Of a stretch of DNA of 6,314 bases, positions 1 to 6,022 are shown piece by piece. The notes beneath the pieces are model-generated. The model made no database searches and was not told where the DNA came from. It worked only from the letters and a program-made list of their open reading frames with translations. The number at the start of each line of letters is the position of its first letter. Position 1 is the stretch's first letter. The position numbers and the translations under genes were made by a program. Source of the stretch: Acidimicrobiaceae bacterium (GTDB lineage: Bacteria > Actinomycetota > Acidimicrobiia > Acidimicrobiales > Microtrichaceae); the NCBI GenBank assembly GCA_003514205.1, contig DORQ01000045.1, forward strand, positions 1 through 6,314. The letters are read 5' to 3'.

Positions 1-445
1 AGATCCCGGCCTGAACTCAGGATTTATTTCGCCCGAGGATCTCACCCAGGACGTGATTCGACCAGAAGTTTGGGACAATGTCTCATTGGTTTCATCTGGG
101 CCACCAACTCGTCGAATGGTCCACCTGGTGCCGCTCATCCGCGATATCGCGCTCCAGGCGGTCGAGGCGGACCGAACCGTCATCATCGATACTGCCCCCT
201 TACTTGTGGCAAACGACACCGCAGACCTCTTGCAATTCGTCGACCATGTCGTTGTGATTGCACGGCCAGGCACCACCCGAACTCGTGCACTGCAGAACTC
301 CCTCGAGCTGCTTCGCCGACACGCAGCTCCCATCGCCGGAATCGTGATGATCGGAGTGGAGGCGGGGCGAGGCCGCTCCTATTACGACTACGACTATGGC
401 CCCAAAAGTCGACTGAGCGACATGGCAACGACCGCAACAGCCTGA
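1..445 (+). CDS. BY-kinase (CpsD/Wzc-like tyrosine autokinase), C-terminal part
   Basis: This is the 3' part of a polysaccharide-biosynthesis tyrosine autokinase; the reading frame is open from base 2, so the gene starts outside the window and the GTG at 53 is internal. Seen directly: a Walker B-type strand, TVIIDTAPLLVAND (about 176-217), followed by the strand VDHVVVIARPGTTRT and the segment GIVMIGV, which matches the end of the P-loop fold of CpsD/CapB/Wzc kinases. The last residues contain a tyrosine cluster, SYYDYDYG (about 380-403), as expected for the autophosphorylated tail of this family. Walker A and A' would lie upstream and are not visible. Family knowledge: such kinases act at the inner face of the membrane with a Wzz-type adaptor and control export and chain length of exopolysaccharide. 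The spacing of GPPTRRMVHLVPLIRD before Walker B departs from the usual 'PNP...ELL' pattern. The next gene starts 14 bases downstream, probably in the same operon. Confidence 0.85.
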   Translation, partial: DPGLNSGFISPEDLTQDVIRPEVWDNVSLVSSGPPTRRMVHLVPLIRDIALQAVEADRTVIIDTAPLLVANDTADLLQFVDHVVVIARPGTTRTRALQNSLELLRRHAAPIAGIVMIGVEAGRGRSYYDYDYGPKSRLSDMATTATA

Positions 446-459
446 TCCACGGTATCGAG

Positions 460-1833
460 ATGTTCACGAGCCGGGGCGCGCAACCACCAATGGAAGCTTG
501 GCGTCTCCGGGAACGGCGAATCACTGTCTCGGTGGTGAGCGGCGCTGTGGCGACAGTGATTGCCTTGGGCGTGCTCGCCCGCTACGCGTCGGGCGGAACC
601 GCCGCGGTAGCCATTGTCGGAGGTCCCCTCTTCGTCCTGAGTTGGCTGGGCATTCGGGCCCGATTCGGAACACCGGCGACCTGGAGGACCGGAAATGTTC
701 TCATCCTTGCTGCGGGTATCAAGATCTTCGTTGCGCCGGCGGTTCGTGCGCTCTCTGCCAAATCGTTGTACGGAGGACTCGCTGACCCGAGGTTCTACTT
801 TCTGGAAGGAAGTGTCGTTGCTCGCTGGTACTGGCAGGGCAACCTCAGCTTGGATGGCATTGAAGGAGTTTCGACTCGGGCGATCGGGAACAACTTTGTC
901 AGGGCCGTTGGCGCTGTCATTGCCATCGTTGGAGAGAATGAATCCGCGGTCTATCTGGTCTTCTCCTGGTTTTCCTTTCTCGGCATGTGGTGCTTCGTTG
1001 AGGCGTTTCGTGTTTGGGCATCGACATGGCACCTGCAGAGGTACGCAGTTGCGGTGTGTTTGCTCCCCTCGATGCTGTACTGGCCGTCCACCGCTGGAAA
1101 GGAATCTTGGATGGTGCTGTGGCTTGGGGTGTGGCTGCTCAGCTTTGCCTATCTCACGGCCGACGGCCCGAGAAAGCTGGCTGGTCCACTGATCGGATTG
1201 GTCGCAGCAGTGTTTGCGATCACATGGATTCGCCCCCATATGACGTTGATCGCTGGCTTGGCGACACTGGTTGCCTTGCTGGCAACAGCTGCATCGCGAC
1301 GAACAGCGGGCTCGCTTGTCAATGTGATAGTTACGCTCGGGATTTCTCTTCCGCTCGTCGCGTTCACTGTCGCTGCGTTCAAGAGTACCTTCGGTGGAGC
1401 AGATTCGATCGACGCTGCGTTGCAGTTCACGCTGGATCGCACTACCTCTGGAAATTCAACATTTGCTGCTCAAGCAGTGACTAACCCGCTCGACTTTCCG
1501 GGCGCGTTTCTTTCGGTCATCGGTCGACCGTTCCTCTGGGAAGCCTCCAGCATTCAAATGATGGTGACCGCCGTTGAAGGATCGATACTGCTCACATACG
1601 CGGGGCTCGTCATACTTCGCTCGCCTCGGCAATGGTTGGCACCCCTGCGAAATCCTGTGGGCATCTGGGCACTGGTCTATTTGGTGGTCTTCGTGGTTGC
1701 ATTTTCCAACGTTGCCAACTTCGGGATTTTGGCGAGACAGCGCTCAATGCTGTGGCCGGTGCTGCTGGTCCTGGTGGTTGCTGCGCCGAAAGCGGTGAAG
1801 ATGAAGCCGAACTCGCACTCGACGCCCCCTTAG
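460..1833 (+). CDS. Polytopic membrane protein, Wzy/O-antigen polymerase-like
   Basis: A 457-residue integral membrane protein with about ten hydrophobic segments (roughly residues 21-40, 44-64, 78-95, 146-158, 163-182, 195-208, 216-232, 240-256, 263-278, 286-307, then 375-387, 400-416 and 428-443). A long soluble loop lies at about 308-370. Conserved-looking polar motifs at membrane borders are LLPSMLYWPSTAGKES (201-216), WIRPHM (256-261) and NFGILARQRSMLWP (420-433). Short charged motifs of this kind, with a GKE/GKD and an Arg-rich RQR before the last helix, are typical of polysaccharide polymerases and related flippase-locus membrane proteins. The upstream tyrosine kinase supports a role in surface polysaccharide assembly, but substrate and reaction are inferred. 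I chose ATG 460, 14 bases after the kinase stop; the frame is open further left, but that part runs inside the kinase gene and has no protein character. ATG 490 is an alternative start. No clear Shine-Dalgarno is seen, so translation may be coupled. Confidence 0.8.
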   Translation: MFTSRGAQPPMEAWRLRERRITVSVVSGAVATVIALGVLARYASGGTAAVAIVGGPLFVLSWLGIRARFGTPATWRTGNVLILAAGIKIFVAPAVRALSAKSLYGGLADPRFYFLEGSVVARWYWQGNLSLDGIEGVSTRAIGNNFVRAVGAVIAIVGENESAVYLVFSWFSFLGMWCFVEAFRVWASTWHLQRYAVAVCLLPSMLYWPSTAGKESWMVLWLGVWLLSFAYLTADGPRKLAGPLIGLVAAVFAITWIRPHMTLIAGLATLVALLATAASRRTAGSLVNVIVTLGISLPLVAFTVAAFKSTFGGADSIDAALQFTLDRTTSGNSTFAAQAVTNPLDFPGAFLSVIGRPFLWEASSIQMMVTAVEGSILLTYAGLVILRSPRQWLAPLRNPVGIWALVYLVVFVVAFSNVANFGILARQRSMLWPVLLVLVVAAPKAVKMKPNSHSTPP

Positions 1834-1841
1834 GGCGACGA
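1819..1841 (+). terminator. Possible stem-loop across the stop codon of the polymerase-like gene
   Basis: CGCCC (1823-1827) pairs with GGGCG (1833-1837) around a 5-base loop. The stem extends past an A-A mismatch by TCG (1819-1821) with CGA (1839-1841). The stop codon TAG lies in loop and stem. No T-run follows, so this is at best a weak or Rho-assisted terminator or an RNA-protecting 3' hairpin. It could also be chance in G/C-rich sequence. Confidence 0.3.
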
Positions 1842-1922
1842 AAGTGACCATTGTTTCCAGGCCCTTCGAAGGTGCCGCTGACGCGATGTCAACGAGGTGT
1901 CTGGCGGGTATCGTTGGCGTTG

Positions 1923-2378
1923 ATGAACTCTCCTCTCGCAACACTGGGCCGCTGGGCGCCTCGGCAGTGGCTGGTGGCCTTCGCAGGTTCAGCAGCAACC
2001 GCTCTGTTGGTTGGCCTGCCCACAGATGTGATTCCGAACCCGATCTTTGGGCGGCCAGTTCCCGTCACCTGGTGGTCGATCCCGGTGCTGGTCGTGACCT
2101 CGTTGCTGTCGGGGCTGCTGTTGGCAACCTATGTGTCGGTGCCGGGTGCAGACGTGGATCGGCCAGCTCGATCAGCGGGAATTGGTGGGTTGCTCACGTT
2201 CTTCGCCGTGGGATGCCCGGTGTGCAACAAGCTGGTGGTGATCGCGCTCGGTACCACTGGGGCTATGAAGTTCTTCGAGCCCATTCAGCCGTTGTTGGCA
2301 GCGGTGTCGGTGGTGCTGTTGGGGTGGGCGCTGCGAAACCGACTGCGCTTCGTTGATTCCTGCCCGCTGCCGAATTGA
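1923..2378 (+). CDS. Four-helix membrane protein with CPVC motif, unknown function
   Basis: A 151-residue protein with four likely membrane helices at about residues 15-34, 50-72, 86-110 and 120-138. The third helix contains FFAVGCPVCNKLVV, placing a Cys-Pro-x-Cys pair (C98, C101) inside or at the edge of the membrane. It is followed by ALGTTGAMKFFEPIQP, so this half of the protein looks highly constrained. A CPxC in a helix could bind a metal, as CPC does in P1B ATPases, or act as a thiol/disulfide centre as in DsbB/VKOR-like proteins; the sequence does not decide, and I do not recognise a named family. I chose ATG 1923. The frame is open from TTG 1851 (also GTG 1872), but the extra residues are Arg/Pro-rich and unlike a signal or membrane segment. 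It lies 89 bases after the polymerase-like gene and may be separately transcribed. The region right after its stop is repeat-rich. Confidence 0.75.
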   Translation: MNSPLATLGRWAPRQWLVAFAGSAATALLVGLPTDVIPNPIFGRPVPVTWWSIPVLVVTSLLSGLLLATYVSVPGADVDRPARSAGIGGLLTFFAVGCPVCNKLVVIALGTTGAMKFFEPIQPLLAAVSVVLLGWALRNRLRFVDSCPLPN

Positions 2379-2389
2379 GGGATAGCCTC

Positions 2390-2460
2390 CGGCAAAAACG
2401 CGATTGGTCGTCGGCAGAAACGCGATAGAGGTACGGCAGAAACGCGATAGGTGGTCGGCA
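2390..2460. repeat. 22-bp tandem array A, three units plus partial; probable IS21-type end
   Basis: Three consecutive 22-base units start at 2390, 2412 and 2434, each beginning CGGCARAAACGCGATWG followed by a few variable bases. A fourth start at 2456 (CGGCA) breaks off into coding sequence. The period is exactly 22 and there are no spacers. The array ends in CA directly against the ATPase fragment. IS21-family elements carry multiple ~20-bp transposase-binding repeats at each end and terminate in TG...CA, so this fits the right end of a lost element whose remainder (left of 2390) is deleted. No istA/istB coding sequence is present. The repeat is seen directly; the IS assignment is inference. 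Confidence 0.85.
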
Positions 2461-3273
2461 AACGGGCAAGAGCACGCTGGTTCGTTCGCTTCAGAGCTCT
2501 CGAGGGCCGCTCGTCAATCTGGACGACCCATCCCTGTTGGCCGTGGCGCTGAACGATCCGGTTGGTTTCGTTTCTTCGCTCGGCGAACACGTCGCGATCG
2601 ACGAGTTTCAGCGCGGCGGCACAGCGTTGCTCCTGGCGCTCAAGATGAAACTGGACATGCGTCGAGACCCTGGTCAGTTTTTGCTGGCGGGTTCCCCGAG
2701 ATCGCGCTTGGGGCCTCGTCTGCGAGATTCAGATCGCAGTGGTGTGACTCTTATCTCAGGGTGGTGTGACTCTTATCTCAGGACTGTCACGGCTTGGCGA
2801 ACGTCGAGCAGATTGCTGAGGTTCGTCGACCCGAGTTGATTGGTGCGCTTGTTGTGCAGCTTGCTGCACGTTCGGCGAACGAGGTGGTGGTCGCGGATCT
2901 CGCCAAGGAACTGATGGCGGGTCACGCCTTGATCAACGCGTACCTCGATGTGTTGGCGACCCTCTATCTTGTTCGCCTACTCCCAGCATGGACGACCAGC
3001 CTGACCAACCGGTCAAAGCGCAGGCCGGTGGCTCAACTCATCGATACAGCGCTGGCCGCCCATCTAGTCGGGCAACGCGCAGAGGACCTATCGCAGATCG
3101 AATCACCATGGTTCGGACCACTGTTGGAAAGCTATGCGGTTGGTGAGATAGCGAAACAGGCAGGCTGGAGCGAGCAACCAATCACGCTCAGCCACTACCG
3201 CGACCGCGATCAGCGGATCCGCCTTGGCGATCGGCTGGCAGCGGTGCCAGTGTCAGCTCTGTGGGCTGGCTGA
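2456..3273 (+). pseudogene. Broken AAA_14/DUF4143-family ATPase
   Basis: Fragments of one ATPase gene in two frames. Part 1 (frame of 2456, to about 2739) has Walker A RQTGKSTLVRSL, then VNLDDPSLLAVALNDPVGF, then Walker B HVAIDEFQRGG, then the sensor-like strand GQFLLAGSPRS and LRDSD: the AAA_14 order. Part 2 (frame of 2794, from about 2782 to 3273) has DCHGLANVEQIAEV, a winged-helix-like stretch, and the DUF4143 signature LLPAWTTSLTNRSKRRP, GPLLESYAVGEIAKQAGW, LSHYRDRDQR, ending LGDRLAAVPVSALW. Three lesions are visible. The residues before the P-loop are replaced by array A, with an in-frame TAG at 2426-2428. The middle (normally over 100 residues between LRDS and the RD..ANV motif) is replaced by array B with a frame change. 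After HYRDRDQR (about 3216) the usual EVD...EVK section is absent and the frame joins straight to the C-terminal LGDRL motif. Intact members are ~400 residues, often near TA genes; their function is poorly known. Expression as a functional protein is very unlikely. Confidence 0.85.
2739..2782. repeat. 22-bp tandem array B, two identical units; probable IS21-type end
   Basis: Two perfect 22-base units (2739-2760 and 2761-2782) containing TGGTGTGACTCTTATCTCA. The array starts with TG at 2740, directly after the ATPase codons for LRDSDRS, and stops at 2782, where the downstream ATPase fragment (DCHGLANV) begins. The sequence differs from array A but the period is the same. It fits the left end of a second IS21-like element, with the rest of the element and over 300 bases of host gene deleted. 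No transposase gene or target duplication is seen. Confidence 0.85.
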
Positions 3274-3300
3274 TGGTCGGGTGGCGGGTGCTTGGGGCCG

Positions 3301-3654
3301 ATGACATTGGCCGCCTCGCAGAGCAATTCACAATACGTTGGGCCAAAAGCCCGAACCCCATCAGGACTACTCAGAGGTGCTGCCATCACCGACACATACG
3401 CTGAGCAACTGTTTGGAGCGGTGCTCGATGAGGTGCGTGACTCGTCGATGCCCCTATTCGGCGGTCGGCAGTTGCGTTCTCTCCTGGCCAACGAGAGCGG
3501 GGTCGGGGTTTCCCCGGTGGTGACTTGGCGGGAGACGGACGGCAGCATCTGGACGATGCGGACCATCAGCTCGTTTGCGGCGAGCTTGAAGAGGCAAGGC
3601 GGCTCACGGCATCAGGTGGGCAGCGAGGCTTCGATGTCGCTGATTCTTCGGTAG
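3301..3654 (+). CDS. Hypothetical protein (doubtful)
   Basis: An open frame of 117 codons from ATG 3301 (TTG 3292 also possible), with a GGGG-type stretch just upstream. I do not recognise the product. The central part, TYAEQLFGAVLDEVRDSS followed by PLFGGRQLRSLLANESGVG and SPVVTWRETDGSIWTMRT, looks protein-like and has G/C-biased third positions, while the first 30 and last 20 residues look like non-coding translation. It may therefore be a fragment of a larger gene rather than a whole one. Its end overlaps the convergent GNAT gene by 43 bases. No membrane segment, signal peptide or known motif is visible. The 3276-3404 stretch also reads open in the third frame (VGWRVLGADDIGRLAEQF...), so a frameshifted remnant is possible. 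Confidence 0.35.
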   Translation: MTLAASQSNSQYVGPKARTPSGLLRGAAITDTYAEQLFGAVLDEVRDSSMPLFGGRQLRSLLANESGVGVSPVVTWRETDGSIWTMRTISSFAASLKRQGGSRHQVGSEASMSLILR

Positions 3655-4115
3655 AGGCGAAGCCCCTCCAGCTTGATGAACCCATGGTGCTCGTAGAAGT
3701 CGGCTGCTTCGGCGTCGATTGCATCGACGACCACAGCTCTTGCTCCGAATTGTCGCGCACCCGATATGGCCCGCAGGAGTGCATCGCGGAGGAGGTCGGC
3801 CCCAAGGCCGGAGCCCGGCTCCTCCGTGTCGAGCGCGAGCCGGGCGAGCAACAGGACTGGAACGGGATCGGGTTGACCTCGGCCAAGTCGGGATGGGGCC
3901 AAGCGCCGTTCGACACTTCCCATCGCAAGTGCGTAGTACCCGACAACGACCTCGCCGCGACACAACACCCAGGTTGCTGCGGTCCCGGATCTGGTGGCGA
4001 CTTGAGCCGTGCGCTTGAGCCAGTTGTCGAGAGCGGTCACGCCGCTATTGAACTGCTCGGTGTTGTGGCAAGCCGGGTCGAGTAGCGCAGTTGCGCTCAG
4101 GGGCAATTTGATCAC
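3612..4115 (-). CDS. GNAT acetyltransferase toxin (TacT/AtaT-like)
   Basis: A 167-residue single-domain GNAT protein, the usual length for TacT/AtaT toxins. Visible landmarks: the N-terminal FNSGVTALDNWLKRTA (22-37), corresponding to the family's 'FxCG...LDxxL' entry; a beta strand with GEVVVGYYALAMGSVER (54-70); the acetyl-CoA pyrophosphate loop EPGSGLGADLL (99-109); and ADFYEHHGF (138-146), whose Tyr141 sits where the catalytic tyrosine of TacT lies. Family knowledge: these enzymes acetylate the amino group of aminoacyl-tRNA and stop translation until bound by the ribbon-helix-helix antitoxin. The GTG start at 4115 overlaps the antitoxin stop by 4 bases (GTGA), a typical translational-coupling arrangement, and no separate ribosome site is seen. 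The gene appears intact, with no internal stops or missing elements. The tRNA target cannot be told from sequence. Confidence 0.88.
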   Translation of the reverse strand: MIKLPLSATALLDPACHNTEQFNSGVTALDNWLKRTAQVATRSGTAATWVLCRGEVVVGYYALAMGSVERRLAPSRLGRGQPDPVPVLLLARLALDTEEPGSGLGADLLRDALLRAISGARQFGARAVVVDAIDAEAADFYEHHGFIKLEGLRLYRRISDIEASLPT

Positions 4116-4387
4116 TGATTCGGGATTTGGCTCTCGCGGTTGAAGAGGCGAGCCAGTTCCGGCACGACCGTGGCAGGGGCGTCCAGTGCTGCGAGAAACT
4201 CGCGAAAATGCTGGTGGGAAATCTCGACGGAGTTGGCGCGTTCCAACAGTTCATTCGCCTGTTCAGTGGCGGCAGAGAGGACGAACCCCGAAACCGATTG
4301 GCCGCTGAGCGCCGCTGCAGCGCGGAGCGCGCGTTCTTGTTCGGGAGCGAGTCGGAAGTTCAAACGACCTGTGAGTGTGTCGGTCAT
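4112..4387 (-). CDS. DUF1778 ribbon-helix-helix antitoxin (TacA-like)
   Basis: A 91-residue protein with the pattern of DUF1778 antitoxins. The N-terminal beta strand GRLNFRLAPEQ (7-17) is the DNA-contacting ribbon. It is followed by two helices, ERALRAAAALSGQ and SVSGFVLSAATEQANELLE (18-49). The C-terminal half (50-91; ISHQHFREFLAALDAP) is expected to wrap the GNAT toxin and block its acetyl-CoA or substrate site. It precedes and overlaps the toxin gene, the standard antitoxin-first order, so the two are co-transcribed. The start ATG 4387 fits the family N-terminus (MTDTLTGRLNFRL) and sits directly at the end of the promoter palindrome. Like other family members it probably represses its own promoter, alone or with the toxin. 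Confidence 0.88.
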   Translation of the reverse strand: MTDTLTGRLNFRLAPEQERALRAAAALSGQSVSGFVLSAATEQANELLERANSVEISHQHFREFLAALDAPATVVPELARLFNRESQIPNQ

Positions 4388-4407
4388 GTACGTAGTCTAC
4401 ACGTACA
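4387..4407. promoter_or_regulatory. Palindromic operator candidate for the GNAT TA pair
   Basis: Perfect 7-base inverted arms TGTACGT (4387-4393) and ACGTACA (4401-4407) flank a 7-base spacer that holds the predicted -10 box. The left arm includes the first base of the antitoxin start codon. Ribbon-helix-helix antitoxins bind such short inverted sites, so occupancy here would block RNA polymerase directly. The palindrome is seen; the function is inferred. Confidence 0.6.
4394..4399 (-). promoter_or_regulatory. Probable -10 element for the GNAT TA pair, leaderless transcript
   Basis: On the minus strand TAGACT (4399 down to 4394) matches the actinobacterial TANNNT -10 box and ends 6 bases before the A of the antitoxin ATG (4387). 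A start site at or beside that A would give a leaderless mRNA, common in actinobacteria and consistent with the lack of a Shine-Dalgarno. No good -35 is seen; TAGACC lies 19 bases upstream. Predicted only. Confidence 0.5.
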
Positions 4408-4423
4408 GTGAAATCCCAGGTCT

Positions 4424-4441
4424 ATCGCTGTCATCGCTGTC
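4424..4441. repeat. 9-bp tandem duplication, two copies
   Basis: ATCGCTGTC occurs twice in a row, at 4424-4432 and 4433-4441, between the end of the Fic remnant and the TA promoter. It may be a chance slippage product or part of the breakpoint that truncated the Fic gene. Confidence 0.5.
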
Positions 4442-4453
4442 GCCTCTCTGGAA

Positions 4454-4723
4454 TCAGGCGGATGCCAAGGGGGCCAGGGTGCCCTCAATCTGGCGTGGTG
4501 AGACTGCCTGCTTGTCGGAGAAATTGTCCGGGGAGCTGGTACGGGTATGGAAGAAGCCGTCCAACTCCGTTGAGCTCGGCGAGTGCAACCTCGGCCTCAG
4601 TGGCGAGGAGTAAGACTTCCCGTTAGATCTCGATGCCTCGTGGAATTGGCTCCGGAAGGATGCGACGTATCCGTGCGGTCCGCCGGTGTGTTGCGATCGA
4701 CCGAACGGCGTGGCTTGGTTCAT
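4454..4723 (-). pseudogene. Fic-family protein remnant, N-terminal domain only
   Basis: About 90 codons of a Fic-domain protein split over two frames. From ATG 4723: FGRSQHTGGPHGYVASF. After a frameshift near 4655: LPEPIPRGIEI, then a TAA stop (4623-4625) and, in the same frame, REVLLLATEAEVALAELNG and VGRLLPYPYQLPGQFLRQ. After a second frameshift near 4510: SPRQIEGTLAPLASA, ending at TGA 4454-4456. This order (GGY..F.P.PLP, then the alpha-helical A..AL..L.G, then lpNP/yPYqL, then the 'SS.IEGT' inhibitory-helix motif) is the Fic N-terminal domain. The catalytic HPFxxGNGR domain that should follow is gone; the sequence runs instead into the TA promoter. Intact relatives are around 350-400 residues and transfer AMP to target proteins. 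It begins 27 bases after the hipA stop on the same strand, suggesting it was once co-transcribed with hipBA. The assignment rests on my reading of motifs across frames. Confidence 0.7.
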
Positions 4724-4750
4724 AACCCCGGCAGTCGAGCTGGCCCCATT

Positions 4751-6022
4751 TCAGTGCGTCGATGGCCCGTAGCCGTACGTGGCGTAGGGGTTGAGAATCT
4801 GGTGTCCCCACAAGCCTCGTCGCTCGGCTCCAGAGAGGCCGACCCTATCGGCGACCTCGTCCCAGTGTTCGGTGACAAGGCGGACCTGGCGATCGATGAT
4901 GGCGCGAGCATTAGATTCGGAGAGTTCGTAGTGGTGAGCGGCCCCGATGCAGGTGGCGAACTGTGAACTTCGAGCGCCATCGGGTGCGATTGCCATTGCT
5001 TGGAACTGTTCCCCGCCGATGCGCGCTTGGGGGCAAATGTCGTAGGCCGGGGTGAGCTCAAGTCGTTCGCCATCCCAGAACGCGGCGTGGTTGCGCGCAT
5101 GATCGTCGGTATTGCCCACCACGATATTGAACACAATCCGCGAAAAGAGCTCCTTCAGAGATTGTGTTCGGCCCACGAATCGCTGTCGAACGACATCGGC
5201 GAGGTCATGGTAGGTGGCGTGGCGTCCGCCGAGCTCGTTCAGGCCAAGGATCGTCAGCGCGGACACGAAACCCCGCCGGGTTCCGCCAGCGCCCCGGTCG
5301 AATCGCTCGACACACAAGACGTCCCGGCCAGAGACTTGAATGAGTTCGGTTGAAGCAACGTTGAGGCCAACGATCTCGGCAAGCTTCATGGCAGCGGCCT
5401 CGGCTTTGATCACCGGATAGGGGTCGGTCGGTGAAGAGAATTTGGCGATGAGGTGGCGTGAACCGTCGGTCAGCGTGGCCTTCGGCCGAGCTCCGCCCAC
5501 AGACGAGCCAGCCGTGAGAGCTTCTGCTAGCGATGCGTCGAGCTCGGTGCCGTCTTGGATGGCATCGGCGGCTCGCTGGAGATCTTCGATCGAGGTGTTG
5601 TGGAGTCGAGGGACGTACGTGCTCGGCGAAACCTGAAAATCGAGCGAACCTGGACGATCTGATCCCGAGCGCAGGAGGTAGTCGAGAAGCGGGACGTCGC
5701 TGGGGTCAGCATCTCTGCCGCTCGACCCGAGTTGGCGCAAAATGACGCGCTGGCCCCAGGCATCTGGTCCGCCGTCACGGATTGCCCCAGCTACGTCAAG
5801 GTCGGGGGCCGGTTCGATTCTGCCTCGGCGCAGCGGAAGTTCTGGCAGATAGATCGGAATAGCGTTGCTGGTCGAAAGGTAGGACCGGCCATATGCAAAC
5901 GTGATCACGTGCCCACCGCCGGGGGTGGGAATTGCTTCGAGGACCCCGGTGGGTATGGGTTCGGACTGGCCCGCCAACCATGACCAAACGTAGGCATGGC
6001 TTGGGGCCTTAGAAGTTGTCAT
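4751..6022 (-). CDS. hipA: HipA-family serine/threonine kinase toxin
   Basis: A 423-residue HipA-type kinase, the normal length. The N-terminal subdomain has VITFAYGRSYL (39-49), LPELPLRRG (59-67) and GGPDAWGQRVI (84-94). The kinase core shows the glycine/serine-rich loop AGSSVGGARPKA (171-182), where HipA Ser150 lies; the ATP-binding lysine in LIAKF (Lys194); the hinge VERFDR (238-243); the catalytic loop GNTDDHARN (303-311; NxDxHxxN with Asp306); and the metal-binding Asp in LTPAYDI (Asp328). All key residues are present, so it is probably active. Family knowledge: HipA phosphorylates a translation target, classically glutamyl-tRNA synthetase, and is neutralised by HipB. ATG 6022 overlaps the hipB stop by 14 bases; ATG 6031 (overlap 23) is equally possible. 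The frame is open to 6142, but that extension lies inside hipB. The target of this branch is not deducible. Confidence 0.9.
   Translation of the reverse strand: MTTSKAPSHAYVWSWLAGQSEPIPTGVLEAIPTPGGGHVITFAYGRSYLSTSNAIPIYLPELPLRRGRIEPAPDLDVAGAIRDGGPDAWGQRVILRQLGSSGRDADPSDVPLLDYLLRSGSDRPGSLDFQVSPSTYVPRLHNTSIEDLQRAADAIQDGTELDASLAEALTAGSSVGGARPKATLTDGSRHLIAKFSSPTDPYPVIKAEAAAMKLAEIVGLNVASTELIQVSGRDVLCVERFDRGAGGTRRGFVSALTILGLNELGGRHATYHDLADVVRQRFVGRTQSLKELFSRIVFNIVVGNTDDHARNHAAFWDGERLELTPAYDICPQARIGGEQFQAMAIAPDGARSSQFATCIGAAHHYELSESNARAIIDRQVRLVTEHWDEVADRVGLSGAERRGLWGHQILNPYATYGYGPSTH

Noticed and set aside
70..459. 5' extension of the polymerase-like frame
   Set aside because: It overlaps the tyrosine kinase coding sequence in another frame and translates to an Arg/Pro/His-rich sequence without family character; ATG 460 is the natural start.
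394..1239. 281-codon open frame on the minus strand
   Set aside because: It is antisense to the membrane protein gene, very polar and low in hydrophobic pattern: a typical shadow in high-GC DNA.
2390..2460. CRISPR array
   Set aside because: The units are directly adjacent with no spacers, only three copies are present, and the period is 22 bp.
3525..4085. 186-codon plus-strand open frame
   Set aside because: It lies antisense to the well-supported GNAT toxin gene and shows no motif.
4127..4613. Plus-strand open frames across the antitoxin and Fic remnant
   Set aside because: They are shadows of the minus-strand antitoxin and of the Fic pseudogene, which carry recognisable motifs.
4720..5136. 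138-codon minus-strand frame inside hipA
   Set aside because: It is out of frame with the intact hipA gene and has no family features.
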